Assembly: GCA_037721555.1 (NCBI GenBank)
Contig: JBBJOI010000006.1
Location: 62,001-126,000, forward strand
Length of the DNA: 64,000 nt
Direction: 5' to 3'
Source of the DNA: Gaiellasilicea sp037721555
Lineage (GTDB): Bacteria > Actinomycetota > Thermoleophilia > Gaiellales > Gaiellaceae
Under the pieces are notes generated by a model. It had not been told where the DNA came from, did no database searches, and was given only the letters and a program-made list of their open reading frames with translations. The position numbers were made by a program, and so were the translations under genes. This document shows, piece after piece, positions 8,247-18,469 of this stretch; position 1 is the stretch's first letter; each line of letters begins with the position of its first letter.

Positions 8247-9240
8247 CCGTGCGGAGTCGCTCGGTGTACTGCCGGTCGTAATATTCTCGATAGCCGCCCG
8301 AGTGCTTGATCGGCTCCCACCACGCGCGGTTTTCGCGATACCAGGCCGCCGTCGTCGGGAAGCCCTCGGCCAGGCGTAGCCGAGGCTCCCAGCCGAGCTC
8401 CTCGCGGGCCTTGGCCGTGTCGAGCGAATACCGAACGTCATGCCCCGGCCGGTCTGTCACCCGTCGGACGAGGGAGGCGTCAGCGCCTGTGGCCTCGAGC
8501 ACGAGCCGCGTGATCTCCCGGTTCGTGGCTTCCTCGCCGCCGCCGATGTTGTACACCTCCCCGCCGCGGCCGCGGCGAAGGGCGAGCTCGATGCCAGCAC
8601 AGTGATCCTCCACGTAGAGCCAATCGCGGGTCTGGCCGCCGTCGCCGTACAGTGGCAGCGGCTCGCCGTCGAGCGCATTCGTGAAGAAGAGTGGCAGCAG
8701 CTTCTCGGGGTACTGGTTGGGCCCGTAGGTGTTCGAGCCTCTCGTCACGACGCCGTCGACACCGTAGGTCCGAACGTGTGCGAGTACCTGGAGATCCCCG
8801 CCGGCCTTCCCGGCCGAATACGGGCTCGAAGGGGCGAGCGGATCGGTCTCCCGCGACGAGACCCCGTGCGGCACGTCGCCGTAGACCTCATCGGTGGAGA
8901 CGTGGACGAGGCGGATCCCGCCGGCACGCGCCTGCTCGAGCAGGACGGCCGTGCCGACGACGTTCGTGTGCACGACATCCAGCGAGCCCAGGATCGAGCG
9001 GTCGACGTGGGTCTCGGCGGCGAAGTTCACGATCGCGTCAACCCCGGATGCCGCTTCCATGACCGTGACCGGGTCGCAGATGTCGCCCACGACGAGCTCG
9101 ACCTCCACGCCCAGGAGATTCGCCGGATTGCCGGAGTACGTGAGCTTGTCGAGGACGACCACCTCGTCGCCCGCCGCACGAAGCCGCTTTGCGAAGTGGG
9201 AGCCGATGAAGCCGGCGCCACCCGTCACCAGGACGCGCAT
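8242..9240 (-). CDS. rfbB: dTDP-glucose 4,6-dehydratase
   Basis: Second enzyme of dTDP-L-rhamnose synthesis, converting dTDP-glucose to dTDP-4-keto-6-deoxyglucose. It is an extended SDR of 332 residues with NAD motif TGGAGFIGSHFAKRL, catalytic YSAGK preceded by STDEVYGD, and the substrate region SNTYGPNQYPEKLLPLF. The ATG at 9240 puts the Rossmann motif right at the N-terminus; the open frame upstream runs into unrelated sequence. It is the last gene of the minus-strand rhamnose cluster, separated from rfbD by a frameshifted SRPBCC gene. Confidence 0.95.
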   Translation of the reverse strand: MRVLVTGGAGFIGSHFAKRLRAAGDEVVVLDKLTYSGNPANLLGVEVELVVGDICDPVTVMEAASGVDAIVNFAAETHVDRSILGSLDVVHTNVVGTAVLLEQARAGGIRLVHVSTDEVYGDVPHGVSSRETDPLAPSSPYSAGKAGGDLQVLAHVRTYGVDGVVTRGSNTYGPNQYPEKLLPLFFTNALDGEPLPLYGDGGQTRDWLYVEDHCAGIELALRRGRGGEVYNIGGGEEATNREITRLVLEATGADASLVRRVTDRPGHDVRYSLDTAKAREELGWEPRLRLAEGFPTTAAWYRENRAWWEPIKHSGGYREYYDRQYTERLRTG

Positions 9241-9269
9241 GACCGAAGAGTAATGCCAGTCGGCCAATG

Positions 9270-9742
9270 CTAGTCGCAGAGGAGCAGCGGTACCCCCAGC
9301 AGCTGGGCGAGGCCACGGGCTCCGTTCCGCATCACGAGGTCGTGACTCCAGTGGAAGACCGGGCGGCCGATCGGCGCCACGGCGTTCATCCACGGGATCG
9401 TTGTCTCCACGTTCCATAGGTCACTGCCGTGCCGCTCCCCTCCCCCGCCCAGAGGCGCCAGCGGCCCGCCCTGCTCAGGTTGCCCTCCGACGCGCCTTCG
9501 AGCAGATGGGGACGCTCGACGCGGGTGGTACGCATCCAGAACTCGATGTCGTACGGGAGCCTGCTGCGCCAGACGTACCGGTGCACGGAGCCGACCCCGT
9601 TGGCGTCCCCGCCGGTCAGCCGCTCGACCACCTTGACCCCACGCCACCACTCGGGCCAGCGCTCGGTGTCGTTGATCGCCTCCCACACCTCGTCGATCGA
9701 GGCGCCGACGGCCCAGGTGCTGAGGAAGGAGTAGCGCGCCAC
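9270..9742 (-). pseudogene. SRPBCC (polyketide cyclase/START-like) gene with a frameshift
   Basis: The first ~104 codons (from ATG at 9742) give a clear SRPBCC protein: SIDEVWEAINDTERWPEWWRGV, shown in part as DTERWPEWWRGV, then RAGRWRLWAGEGSGTAVTY. Near 9427-9431 the frame breaks. The expected C-terminal part, WNVETTIPWMNAVAPIGRPVF followed by HDLVMRNGARGLAQLLG (first motif given as WNVETTIPWMN), continues one frame over and stops at 9270. Adding one base after the TY codons would restore a full protein of about 157 residues. The cause may be a true one-base deletion or a sequencing/assembly error. It lies between rfbD and rfbB on the same strand. Confidence 0.8.
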
Positions 9743-9749
9743 GCTGCGA

Positions 9750-9791
9750 CTCTAGAGCGGGACTCCAGAGCGGGACTCCAGAACTCTAGAG
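9750..9791. repeat. Tandem 13-mer flanked by CTCTAGAG copies
   Basis: AGAGCGGGACTCC occurs twice head to tail at 9754-9779. The pair is framed by two copies of the palindrome CTCTAGAG at 9750-9757 and 9784-9791, the second containing the rfbD stop codon. It looks like a local slippage duplication; no function is apparent. Confidence 0.6.
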
Positions 9792-10559
9792 GAGGCCGAG
9801 ACAGGCCTGGAGGCCCTCCCGCCAGTGCGGGAGCAGTGGCGCACCCTTCTCGCTCCGCAGGACGGAGTACTGAGGTCGCGGAGCCTGCCGGCCCAGCTCG
9901 GCCGTCGCGATCCGTCGCACGCGACAGCGAAGGCCCGCCTCCTCGAAGACCGCCTCGGCGAGCTCCGCCCAGGTGCAGTCGCCCTCTGCGGCAAGGTGGT
10001 AGACCCCGAAGGGGTGGGTGACGAGCTCTCGGGTCGCGGCCGCGAGATGCCCGACGTAGGTGGGGCTCCCTCGCTGGTCGTCGACGACGGCAACCTCGTC
10101 GCGCTCTGCGCCCAGGCGCAGCATCGTGCGGACGAAATTGTGCCCTGTCGACCCGAAGAGCCAGGAGCTGCGCGCGACCCAGGCGCGGTCGCCGGCAGCC
10201 GCCTCGCCGTGCAGCTTCGTCCGCCCGTAGACGGAGAGCGGGTTCGGCCCGTCCGACTCGAGGTACGGGCTCCCCTTGCGGCCGTCGAAGACGTAGTCGG
10301 TGGAGTAATAGACCAGAGGAGCACCCAGGCCGACGACACTTGCCGTTCCACCCACGTTGACCGCAGCGGCTCCCTGCGGATCGGCCTCGGCGCCGTCGAC
10401 GTTCGTCCAGGCCGCCGCGTGAAGCACGAGCTCGGATTCGTGGACGCCCGCAGGGGCCGGTAGCTCGACGTCCCAGTCCGCGCGGCTCAGGCCTCGCGCC
10501 TCCGGAAACTCCGCGGAGAGCGCGCGGCCCAACTGGCCGCCAGCGCCCGTGATCAGCAC
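9786..10559 (-). CDS. rfbD: dTDP-4-dehydrorhamnose reductase
   Basis: Last enzyme of dTDP-L-rhamnose synthesis, reducing dTDP-4-keto-L-rhamnose. It is an SDR of about 257 residues with VLITGAGGQLGRAL at the N-terminus, STDYVFDG, catalytic YGRTK and the R-S-W-LFG substrate segment (ARSSWLFGSTGHNFV). The GTG at 10559, which overlaps the rfbC stop by 7 bases, is preferred; a TTG at 10604 would add 15 residues. The longer open frame further upstream lies inside rfbC. Confidence 0.93.
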   Translation of the reverse strand: MLITGAGGQLGRALSAEFPEARGLSRADWDVELPAPAGVHESELVLHAAAWTNVDGAEADPQGAAAVNVGGTASVVGLGAPLVYYSTDYVFDGRKGSPYLESDGPNPLSVYGRTKLHGEAAAGDRAWVARSSWLFGSTGHNFVRTMLRLGAERDEVAVVDDQRGSPTYVGHLAAATRELVTHPFGVYHLAAEGDCTWAELAEAVFEEAGLRCRVRRIATAELGRQAPRPQYSVLRSEKGAPLLPHWREGLQACLGLL

Positions 10560-11017
10560 CCGGCGCGATCCCGCGGCGAAAGCGTCGGCGTCGCTGTGCT
10601 CCAAAGGTGTTTCACCCGCGGATCGGCCCACGGAAGGCCGTGCTCGTCCGGGTTGGCGGTGTCGTACTCCTCCGTGACGTGGTAGAGGAACAGGCAGTCG
10701 GAGAGCGCCTCGTACCCGTGCGCGTGAATACCGGGGATGTAGATCGCGACGGGGTTCTCGTCGCCGATGTCCTCGGTGAACGTCTCGCCGCTCCCGCGAT
10801 CGAGTACGACGACACGCACCATGCCCTGGATGCACGCGAAGAGATCGTCCTGGCCCCGCTCGTGGAAGTGCAGCCCCCGCACGACACCGCGGCGGGAGAA
10901 CACGAGGTTCGACTGGCGCACCGGCTTCGGAAGCATGCCCGCGCGCATCAACTCCGAGAACCAGCCGCGCTCGTCTTCGTGGCGCTGCAAGGGGAAGCGG
11001 AGGAGTCCCTCGATCAC
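10553..11017 (-). CDS. rfbC: dTDP-4-dehydrorhamnose 3,5-epimerase (cupin)
   Basis: Cupin epimerase of 154 residues acting between RfbB and RfbD. Family landmarks are DERGWFSEL, the active-site VVRGLHFHERGQDDLFACI (catalytic His in LHFH) and YIPGIHAHGYEALSDC. The GTG at 11017 is chosen because a strong GGAGG sits 5 bases upstream and homologues start close to this point; a TTG at 11056, also with a purine-rich upstream, is possible and adds 13 residues. It lies between rfbA and rfbD in the same operon. Confidence 0.92.
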   Translation of the reverse strand: MIEGLLRFPLQRHEDERGWFSELMRAGMLPKPVRQSNLVFSRRGVVRGLHFHERGQDDLFACIQGMVRVVVLDRGSGETFTEDIGDENPVAIYIPGIHAHGYEALSDCLFLYHVTEEYDTANPDEHGLPWADPRVKHLWSTATPTLSPRDRAGC

Positions 11018-11090
11018 GGCGTCCTCCGCGCAAGGGAACCCCTGGTTCCTCCGCAAATCCCCTCCTCCAGGGGCCTCTGACGCATGTCGC

Positions 11091-11876
11091 TCACGGCGTC
11101 TTGTTGACGCCCGTGCGGGCGATCAGCGCGCCGATCTCGGGGAGCGACTCCTGCGTCCCAGCATCCTCCCACCAACCCTTGATGCGGTGGCAGGCGAGCG
11201 AGCCGTTCTGCGCGTAGCGTCGATTCACGTCGGTGATCTCGAGCTCGCCGCGGGAGGATGGCCGCAGCTCGCGGATCAGTCCGAAGACTTCAGCGGAATA
11301 GCAGTAGAGGCCGACGACCGCGTCGTTCGAGGGAGGGGTGTCGTACCGCATGTCGACGACGCCGGCCTTCTCGACGACATCGACGACCTGATCGTTGTCG
11401 TCGTAGACAACGACGCCGAATCGCTCAGGGTCCGGCACTTCCTTCACGAACACCGCGGCCCCGTGCTGGCCGCCCTCGAAGGATCGGATCGCCTCGATCT
11501 CCGCATACTCGAAGATGTTGTCTCCTAAACAGACAACTAGCTTGTCCATCCCCACAAAGCTCTCGGCCATCCCAACCACCTGGGCGATTCCCCCCGGCTC
11601 CGTCTGCACCTTGTAGGTGAGCTCGAGGTCGAAGAGCGGCTGGTCGGCACCCCGCCGTCGCAGCCTGCCGTCGCCGAGGAGGTCGATCACCTGGCCGGCG
11701 TGACCCTGTCCCGTCACGATCAGCACCTCCCGCACACCCACGAGCTGCAGCAGCTGGAGCGGGTAGTAGATCATCGGCCAGCCGCCAACGGGCAGCAGGT
11801 GCTTGTTCACCACCCGCGTCAGCTCCCCGAGCCGAGTCGCCTCACCGCCGGCCGCGATCAATCCTTTGAGTCTCAC
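11091..11876 (-). CDS. rfbA: Glucose-1-phosphate thymidylyltransferase (RmlA-like)
   Basis: Sugar nucleotidyltransferase of 261 residues giving dTDP-glucose from glucose-1-phosphate and dTTP. The N-terminal nucleotide loop reads LIAAGGEATRLGELTRVVNK, where classical RmlA has GGSGTR, followed by LLPVGGWPMIYYPLQLL, LGDNIF and the C-terminal EITDVNRRYAQNG and WWEDAGT segments. First gene of the rhamnose operon by function. The GTG at 11876 overlaps the stop of the upstream membrane-protein gene (GTGA). The altered loop leaves room for a related thymidylyl- or cytidylyltransferase, but the operon supports RmlA. Confidence 0.9.
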   Translation of the reverse strand: MRLKGLIAAGGEATRLGELTRVVNKHLLPVGGWPMIYYPLQLLQLVGVREVLIVTGQGHAGQVIDLLGDGRLRRRGADQPLFDLELTYKVQTEPGGIAQVVGMAESFVGMDKLVVCLGDNIFEYAEIEAIRSFEGGQHGAAVFVKEVPDPERFGVVVYDDNDQVVDVVEKAGVVDMRYDTPPSNDAVVGLYCYSAEVFGLIRELRPSSRGELEITDVNRRYAQNGSLACHRIKGWWEDAGTQESLPEIGALIARTGVNKTP

Positions 11877-12523
11877 GCCGCGGAGGATGCTACTTCTGCC
11901 AGCGTCAGGGGAGTGCGTGCGAGGAGCCAGAAGGAACCTTCGACCGCCGGCCCGATGCCGAGGGCGAAGACGAGCGTCCCGAGACCCGCGGTGCCGCCGA
12001 GCGCAAAGCCGACAGCGAGGGCGAGCACCTCGATGCCCGTCCTGGCCGTCGCGATGCGCAGCCCGAGACGTGTCGTCGCGACGAGCATCAGCGAGTCGCG
12101 CGGCCCGGCCCCCATCGCGGCCGCGATGTAGAACGCCGAGCCGGCACCGAAGCAGGCGAGCGCGAGCGCGAGCAGCGCGATCCTGACGCCGAGCGTCTCT
12201 TCCGAGAGCGCCGCGACCGGCTCGAGAACCGCCAGACCGATCACGAAGACTCCGATCAGCACCGCGTTCAAGAGCGTCCCGAGGCCGATCGGCGCGCGGA
12301 GTGCCCAGGCGAGCGCGAGCACTGCGGCCGAGACCACGAGATTCGCGACGCCGAACAGGATCCCGGTCTGCTCGGCGATGCCTTGGTGGAGAACGTCCCA
12401 CGGCGGCAGTCCGAGCTCCGACTCGAGGAAGCAGACGATCCCAACTGCGCAGAGGAAGAGCCCCCAGACAAGGGCGACGAGCCGAGAGATGAAGCCGCCG
12501 CGCAGGGAGGGTGTGGCGAGCAC
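11873..12523 (-). CDS. YczE/YyaS-like integral membrane protein
   Basis: Polytopic membrane protein of 216 residues with about five hydrophobic helices. Conserved pattern of the YczE/YitT-like group: LESELGLPPWDVLHQGIAEQTG after the first helix (part: GLPPWDVLHQG), then GVANLVVSAAVLALAWAL and AAMGAGPRDSLM. GTG at 12523 is taken as start; the open frame upstream is arginine-rich and uncharacteristic. Function of the family is not settled (possible transporter). It overlaps rfbA by 4 bases and may be co-transcribed with it. Confidence 0.8.
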   Translation of the reverse strand: MLATPSLRGGFISRLVALVWGLFLCAVGIVCFLESELGLPPWDVLHQGIAEQTGILFGVANLVVSAAVLALAWALRAPIGLGTLLNAVLIGVFVIGLAVLEPVAALSEETLGVRIALLALALACFGAGSAFYIAAAMGAGPRDSLMLVATTRLGLRIATARTGIEVLALAVGFALGGTAGLGTLVFALGIGPAVEGSFWLLARTPLTLAEVASSAA

Positions 12524-12558
12524 GCTTCGGAACCTACTGACCGGGGTATGACCTCCGC

Positions 12559-12783
12559 ATGACCGAGCGAGAGATCCAGCACGACCCGCACGAGATCCAG
12601 CACGACCCGCAGGTACTCGAAGGAGACGACGAGCTCCCACGGCAACCCGCGCCGCCGCTTGACCCGTACACACCCGAGCCGGCGGCTCGCCCGGGCGAAC
12701 GAAGAGCCTGGCGGGTGATGCGGTACGCGTGGATCGCGGTTGCGATCACCGTCGCGATCGTCGTCTACGCGGCCATTCGCTAG
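12559..12783 (+). CDS. Small tail-anchored membrane protein
   Basis: Unrecognised 74-residue protein. An acidic N-terminus contains a perfect 7-residue tandem (EIQHDPH, EIQHDPQ) encoded by a 21-base DNA duplication at 12571-12612. A Pro-rich stretch follows, then one C-terminal transmembrane helix (YAWIAVAITVAIVVYAAIR), suggesting tail anchoring. It is divergent from the YczE-like gene, with 35 bases between starts, and its TAG stop shares CTAG with the stop of the convergent small gene. Confidence 0.65.
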   Translation: MTEREIQHDPHEIQHDPQVLEGDDELPRQPAPPLDPYTPEPAARPGERRAWRVMRYAWIAVAITVAIVVYAAIR

Positions 12784-12938
12784 CGACCGAGGTTCGTGCC
12801 GCCCGATCCGGCCGCCGCCCGTCTCGCCGCCTTTCGGCGCTTGACGCGGCCGACGTTCCGGACTGCTGCGACCCAGACATAGGCGCCCAGACCGAGCGTC
12901 ACGCCGAGCAGCTTCAGGATTCGGCGGGCGGGCGACAT
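12780..12938 (-). CDS. Small basic membrane protein
   Basis: 52-residue protein: short N-terminus MSPARRILKLL, one hydrophobic helix (GVTLGLGAYVWVAAV), then an Arg/Lys-rich cytoplasmic tail (RVKRRKAARR). ATG at 12938 with GGCGGGCGAC upstream. It is divergent from hsp20 (36 bases) and convergent with the tail-anchored protein gene. Function unknown; the frame upstream of this ATG is antisense to hsp20. Confidence 0.6.
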   Translation of the reverse strand: MSPARRILKLLGVTLGLGAYVWVAAVRNVGRVKRRKAARRAAAGSGGTNLGR

Positions 12939-12974
12939 GATTCGATGGTACTGACGAGGGTACGCTCCGGCCGT

Positions 12975-13408
12975 ATGCTGCGCCGCGACGTCGACCGCCT
13001 CCAGGGGGAGATCGAGGAGCTCTTCGCCGATCTTTGGCAAGTACCCCGGTTCGCAGGTCTCCGACACGGGTTCCGACCTCCCGTCGACTGCTTCCACACG
13101 AGCGAGCCGCACCAGCTGACGGTTGTGGTCGAACTCGCCGGAGTGGCCCCCGAGACCGTCGAGGTCGTCGTCGAGGAGCGCGGGCTGATCGTGTCCGGCG
13201 AGCGGCGGCGGCCTCGCGTCGAGGGTCAGGTGTACCAGCAGATGGAGATCGAGTACGGGCCGTTCCAGCGGCGCATCCAACTCGCGGAGGACGTCGAGGT
13301 GGAGCGTGCGTCGGCGGCCTACGACCGCGGCTTCCTCACCGTCACGCTCCCGATCGCCGACCGCGCACCACGTCCGGAACGGGTCGTGATCGAGATCCGC
13401 AGGCAGAC

Positions 13409-13412
<4 letters not shown>
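12975..13412 (+). CDS. Hsp20/alpha-crystallin family small heat shock protein
   Basis: ATP-independent holdase chaperone of 145 residues. The alpha-crystallin domain runs from about residue 40 (PPVDCFHTSEPHQLTVVVEL) to 130, including VEVVVEERGLIVSGERR and the end strand AAYDRGFLTVTLPIA that replaces the classical GVLTVTVPK. ATG at 12975 is taken; ATG at 12945 would add 10 residues. Its stop overlaps the lon start (GTGA), so holdase and protease are translationally coupled. Confidence 0.9.
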
Positions 13413-15856
<2,444 letters not shown>

Positions 15857-15908
15857 GCAGCTAGGACGACCACGACCAGAACCAAGATCATGAAAGGACG
15901 AGCTTCGA

Positions 15909-16376
15909 ATGGCCAAGACCAAGGACAGGCTGTACGACACCGCCGACACGATGCGGCCGTACGTCGATCGCGCCATCCACGACGACGACGTCCGCGACAA
16001 CCTCAAGGAAGCCTTCAATGCTGCGCGGGACGTCTACGCGGAGCTTCTCGGAGGCCGCAACCTGACGTCGACGGCGACCCGCGTCGCGACGGACAAGGAC
16101 ATCCAGGAGAACCTGAAGAAGACGATCGATGAGCTCCGGAAAGCCACGGATCGGATCCAGGGCAAGAAGGATCACGGCGCCCGCAACAAGATGATGCTAC
16201 TCACAGGAATCGCCGCCGGCGTGCTCTTCAATCCGATGACAGGCCCGCAGACCCGCAAGTGGCTGATGGAGAAGATCACCGGCGAGGGTTCGGACGACTA
16301 CGGGTACGGGACGAGCTCGACCACGAGCGACAACGGACCGACCACGAGCGACAACGGACCGACCACGAGCTCCTAG
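15909..16376 (+). CDS. YtxH-like small stress/general protein
   Basis: 155-residue protein starting at ATG with GAAAGGACGAG upstream. The N-terminal two thirds are helical and charged (LYDTADTMRPYVDRAIHDDD, NLKKTIDELRKATDRIQGKK). One weak hydrophobic helix MMLLTGIAAGVLFNP follows, then a Ser/Thr/Asp-rich tail with TTSDNGP repeated. The layout (helical region, short hydrophobic segment with a G-x-x-G pattern, variable tail) resembles YtxH-type proteins, but the match is weak. It sits 52 bases after lon and is convergent with the M23 gene. Confidence 0.6.
   Translation: MAKTKDRLYDTADTMRPYVDRAIHDDDVRDNLKEAFNAARDVYAELLGGRNLTSTATRVATDKDIQENLKKTIDELRKATDRIQGKKDHGARNKMMLLTGIAAGVLFNPMTGPQTRKWLMEKITGEGSDDYGYGTSSTTSDNGPTTSDNGPTTSS
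16320..16370. repeat. 21-base tandem repeat in the YtxH-like gene
   Basis: ACCACGAGCGACAACGGACCG occurs twice in full and once as a 9-base start. It encodes the TTSDNGP tail repeats. Confidence 0.8.
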
Positions 16377-16384
16377 CGGCTTCT

Positions 16385-17899
16385 TCAGCCCGAGGGCAGC
16401 AGCGCGCCGTCGCCTTCCGCCGCAGCGGGGGCGACGAGCGCGCGCTGCAAGGAACCAGGATCGAGGCCGCTGGCGCTCGAGATGTCGCTGGCGTGGAGCA
16501 AGAAGGCACCCGGCTGCGGGGCGAGGGCCCTCGCAGGCACTGGCGGTGCCCAGCTTTGGCCGGCTGAGGCGGCGGAGAGCGACACGTCTTCCAGGCGTCG
16601 CCACGCGATCAGATAGCGGTACGGCGACACGACACCGTCGTACCCGAGCGGCAGGAGCGCGACCGGGTGGATCTCGAAGTGCAGGTGGTAGGGCGTGGTT
16701 TGCGCTTCGCCCGTGTTGCCCATGAAGCCGATCACCTGTCCGGCTCGCACCTCGTTCCCGTTCACGGCGAGCGGGGAGAACGCCGAGAGATGCGCGTAGT
16801 AGAACTGGTTGCCCTGACGGTCACGTAGCCAGAAGCGGAAGCCGCCGACGTCGTTCCAGCCGACGGAGAAGACGGTGCCGTCCGCGACAGCCAGAATCGG
16901 CGTGCCGAGTGGCCCGAAGATGTCTTCGCCGTGGTGCCAACCTGTGGAGGCGCGCGCTGCGCCGTAGGTGTCGGAGAACGCGCTCGTCCCGAAAACAGGG
17001 AAGACGTAGCCGTTCGGCGAGAGCGGCGCGTCGATGTCGGTTGGCAGCGGTCGGATGAGCGGGTTGCGCAAGCCGGGCAGGGTCGCCGGCGGCTCCGACG
17101 AGTTCGGGAGCTTCGGCCTCTTCGCCTTTTTCGCGCTCGGTGCTGCCGCGGGTCCGGCGGGCTTGGCCCGCGCCTTCGTCCTCGTCGTGGTCGTTGTCGT
17201 TGTCGTCGTCCGCTGCAGGGGCGGCGGGGACGGCGTCACGACGGGCCCGGGAGCCGGCACTGATGTCGCTGCTTCACCGTGACCGATCGTGATCTCCGTC
17301 CCCGCAGGCAAACCGGCGTGCTCGGCGGTCAATGTGACGTGAAGGGCTGTGACACTCGCGCGCGAGTCTCTCGCGGTGTCAGGCGTTCCGCTCACCTCGA
17401 CGGACTGCTCGAGCGTGACGAGAGAGCCCCAGTCGGCGAGCGGGTAGCGCTGATTCTGCCCTGCTTCGAGCGCCTGACCCAGGATGACGAGCCCGAAAAC
17501 AGCCGAGCCGCCCGCGTCGGTGCCGGAGCTGTCGGACTTGGCCCGCCCCGCCGCGCTGTCCCAGGTGACCTCGCCGTTGAAGAGCGATCCGGAGAGGACG
17601 TCGGTCACCGCTTGCGCTGCCGGAGCAACCGACGCCCGCGCCGAGACGCTGCTGGAAAGGGCGCCCGTCCGCACAATCGAGCCGTCGCCCGGATAGACGA
17701 AGGCGTCCGCAGCTCCGGTCGCCGTGCCGCCGGGAGCCGAGGCGCCGGCCGCCGAGGCGCCCGATTGGCCCGGCACGAAGACCGAGATCCCATAGGCGGA
17801 CGCCGTCGCCAGCGGCTGTTCTCCGCCGGTCTCCGCTCCGGCACCGCCGGCTGCGAGGGCAAGGGAGAGAGCGAGGAACGCGATGAGCCGAGTCGTCAT
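16385..17899 (-). CDS. Secreted M23 family metallopeptidase (LytM-type)
   Basis: Secreted zinc endopeptidase of 504 residues likely cutting peptidoglycan cross-bridges. The signal peptide is residues 1-22 (MTTRLIAFLALSLALAAGG). An unassigned N-terminal domain (about 23-230) precedes a Thr/Lys/Pro-rich linker. The LytM domain lies near residues 315-430: GWHHGEDIFGPLGTPILAVA gives the first Zn His/Asp, and YHLHFEIHP is the HxH motif, with GQVIGFMGNTG before it. All metal ligands appear intact. Convergent with the YtxH-like gene, 8 bases apart. Confidence 0.9.
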   Translation of the reverse strand: MTTRLIAFLALSLALAAGGAGAETGGEQPLATASAYGISVFVPGQSGASAAGASAPGGTATGAADAFVYPGDGSIVRTGALSSSVSARASVAPAAQAVTDVLSGSLFNGEVTWDSAAGRAKSDSSGTDAGGSAVFGLVILGQALEAGQNQRYPLADWGSLVTLEQSVEVSGTPDTARDSRASVTALHVTLTAEHAGLPAGTEITIGHGEAATSVPAPGPVVTPSPPPLQRTTTTTTTTTRTKARAKPAGPAAAPSAKKAKRPKLPNSSEPPATLPGLRNPLIRPLPTDIDAPLSPNGYVFPVFGTSAFSDTYGAARASTGWHHGEDIFGPLGTPILAVADGTVFSVGWNDVGGFRFWLRDRQGNQFYYAHLSAFSPLAVNGNEVRAGQVIGFMGNTGEAQTTPYHLHFEIHPVALLPLGYDGVVSPYRYLIAWRRLEDVSLSAASAGQSWAPPVPARALAPQPGAFLLHASDISSASGLDPGSLQRALVAPAAAEGDGALLPSG

Positions 17900-18033
17900 A
17901 CGGCCTCGCAGGCTAGCGACCGCACCGGCAAGCTGCAGTGCTGGGGCTCCGCCCGCCTCTGGCCTGCACAGACGGCATCAGTAGCTGGTTCGCTGCTCTC
18001 GCTCCCCGTCCTGCTCTTCCTCCGGAACGAGAA

Positions 18034-18048
18034 TGAGAATTACTCTCA
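18034..18048. promoter_or_regulatory. Fur/Zur-type operator
   Basis: TGAGA-ATTAC-TCTCA: a perfect 5-base inverted repeat in an A/T-rich patch of an otherwise GC-rich region. It sits 15 bases upstream of the Fur-family ATG, in a position to block initiation. It resembles Fur-superfamily boxes (TGAnAATnATTnTCA style). It most likely serves autoregulation of the regulator and the ZIP transporter behind it. Confidence 0.65.
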
Positions 18049-18063
18049 GGTAGGATCGGCGAA

Positions 18064-18459
18064 ATGTCGGCGATCGGCCTACCCGAGAACGTGCGCCTGA
18101 CCGCTCCCCGCCGAGCAATCCTGAAGCTCCTCGAGCAGTGGGGCGGAAGCTTCGCGGTCGCGGAGCTGCACGCTCGCGCACGCGACCTGCACCCGCAGCT
18201 CGGCCTCGCGACGACGTACCGAACGGTCGAGCTTCTCCGCAAGCACGGCTCGGTTCGGCGGCTCGCCGTCGACGGCCACGTCTACATCCGGTGCAGCCCG
18301 ACGCACCATCACCACCTGGTCTGCACGAGTTGCGGCGGCGTCGAGGAGACAGAGCTCTGCGCGGTGCCGTCGAACGCCGAGCTCGAACGACGACACGGCT
18401 TCCGCCCGAGCGCGCACGACCTCGACATCTTCGGGACGTGCCGGATGTGCGCCAGGTGA
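18064..18459 (+). CDS. Fur-family metalloregulator, probably Zur
   Basis: 131-residue repressor. The N-terminal winged helix has LTAPRRAILKLLEQWGG and the recognition region ATTYRTVELLRKHGSV. The C-terminal dimer domain has the HHHH segment (THHHHLVCTSCGG) and two CxxC motifs (CTSC, CRMC) that form a structural zinc site. ATG at 18064 sits 15 bases behind a palindromic operator. The next gene is a ZIP metal transporter, so zinc (Zur) is favoured over iron or peroxide sensing; this is inference from context. Confidence 0.88.
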   Translation: MSAIGLPENVRLTAPRRAILKLLEQWGGSFAVAELHARARDLHPQLGLATTYRTVELLRKHGSVRRLAVDGHVYIRCSPTHHHHLVCTSCGGVEETELCAVPSNAELERRHGFRPSAHDLDIFGTCRMCAR

Positions 18460-18469
18460 GTTGGGTCGT

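Noticed and set aside
11091..12401. An N-terminally extended rfbA frame (436 codons)
   Set aside because: The extra 175 codons are antiframe to the YczE-like gene; the RmlA domain starts at GTG 11876.
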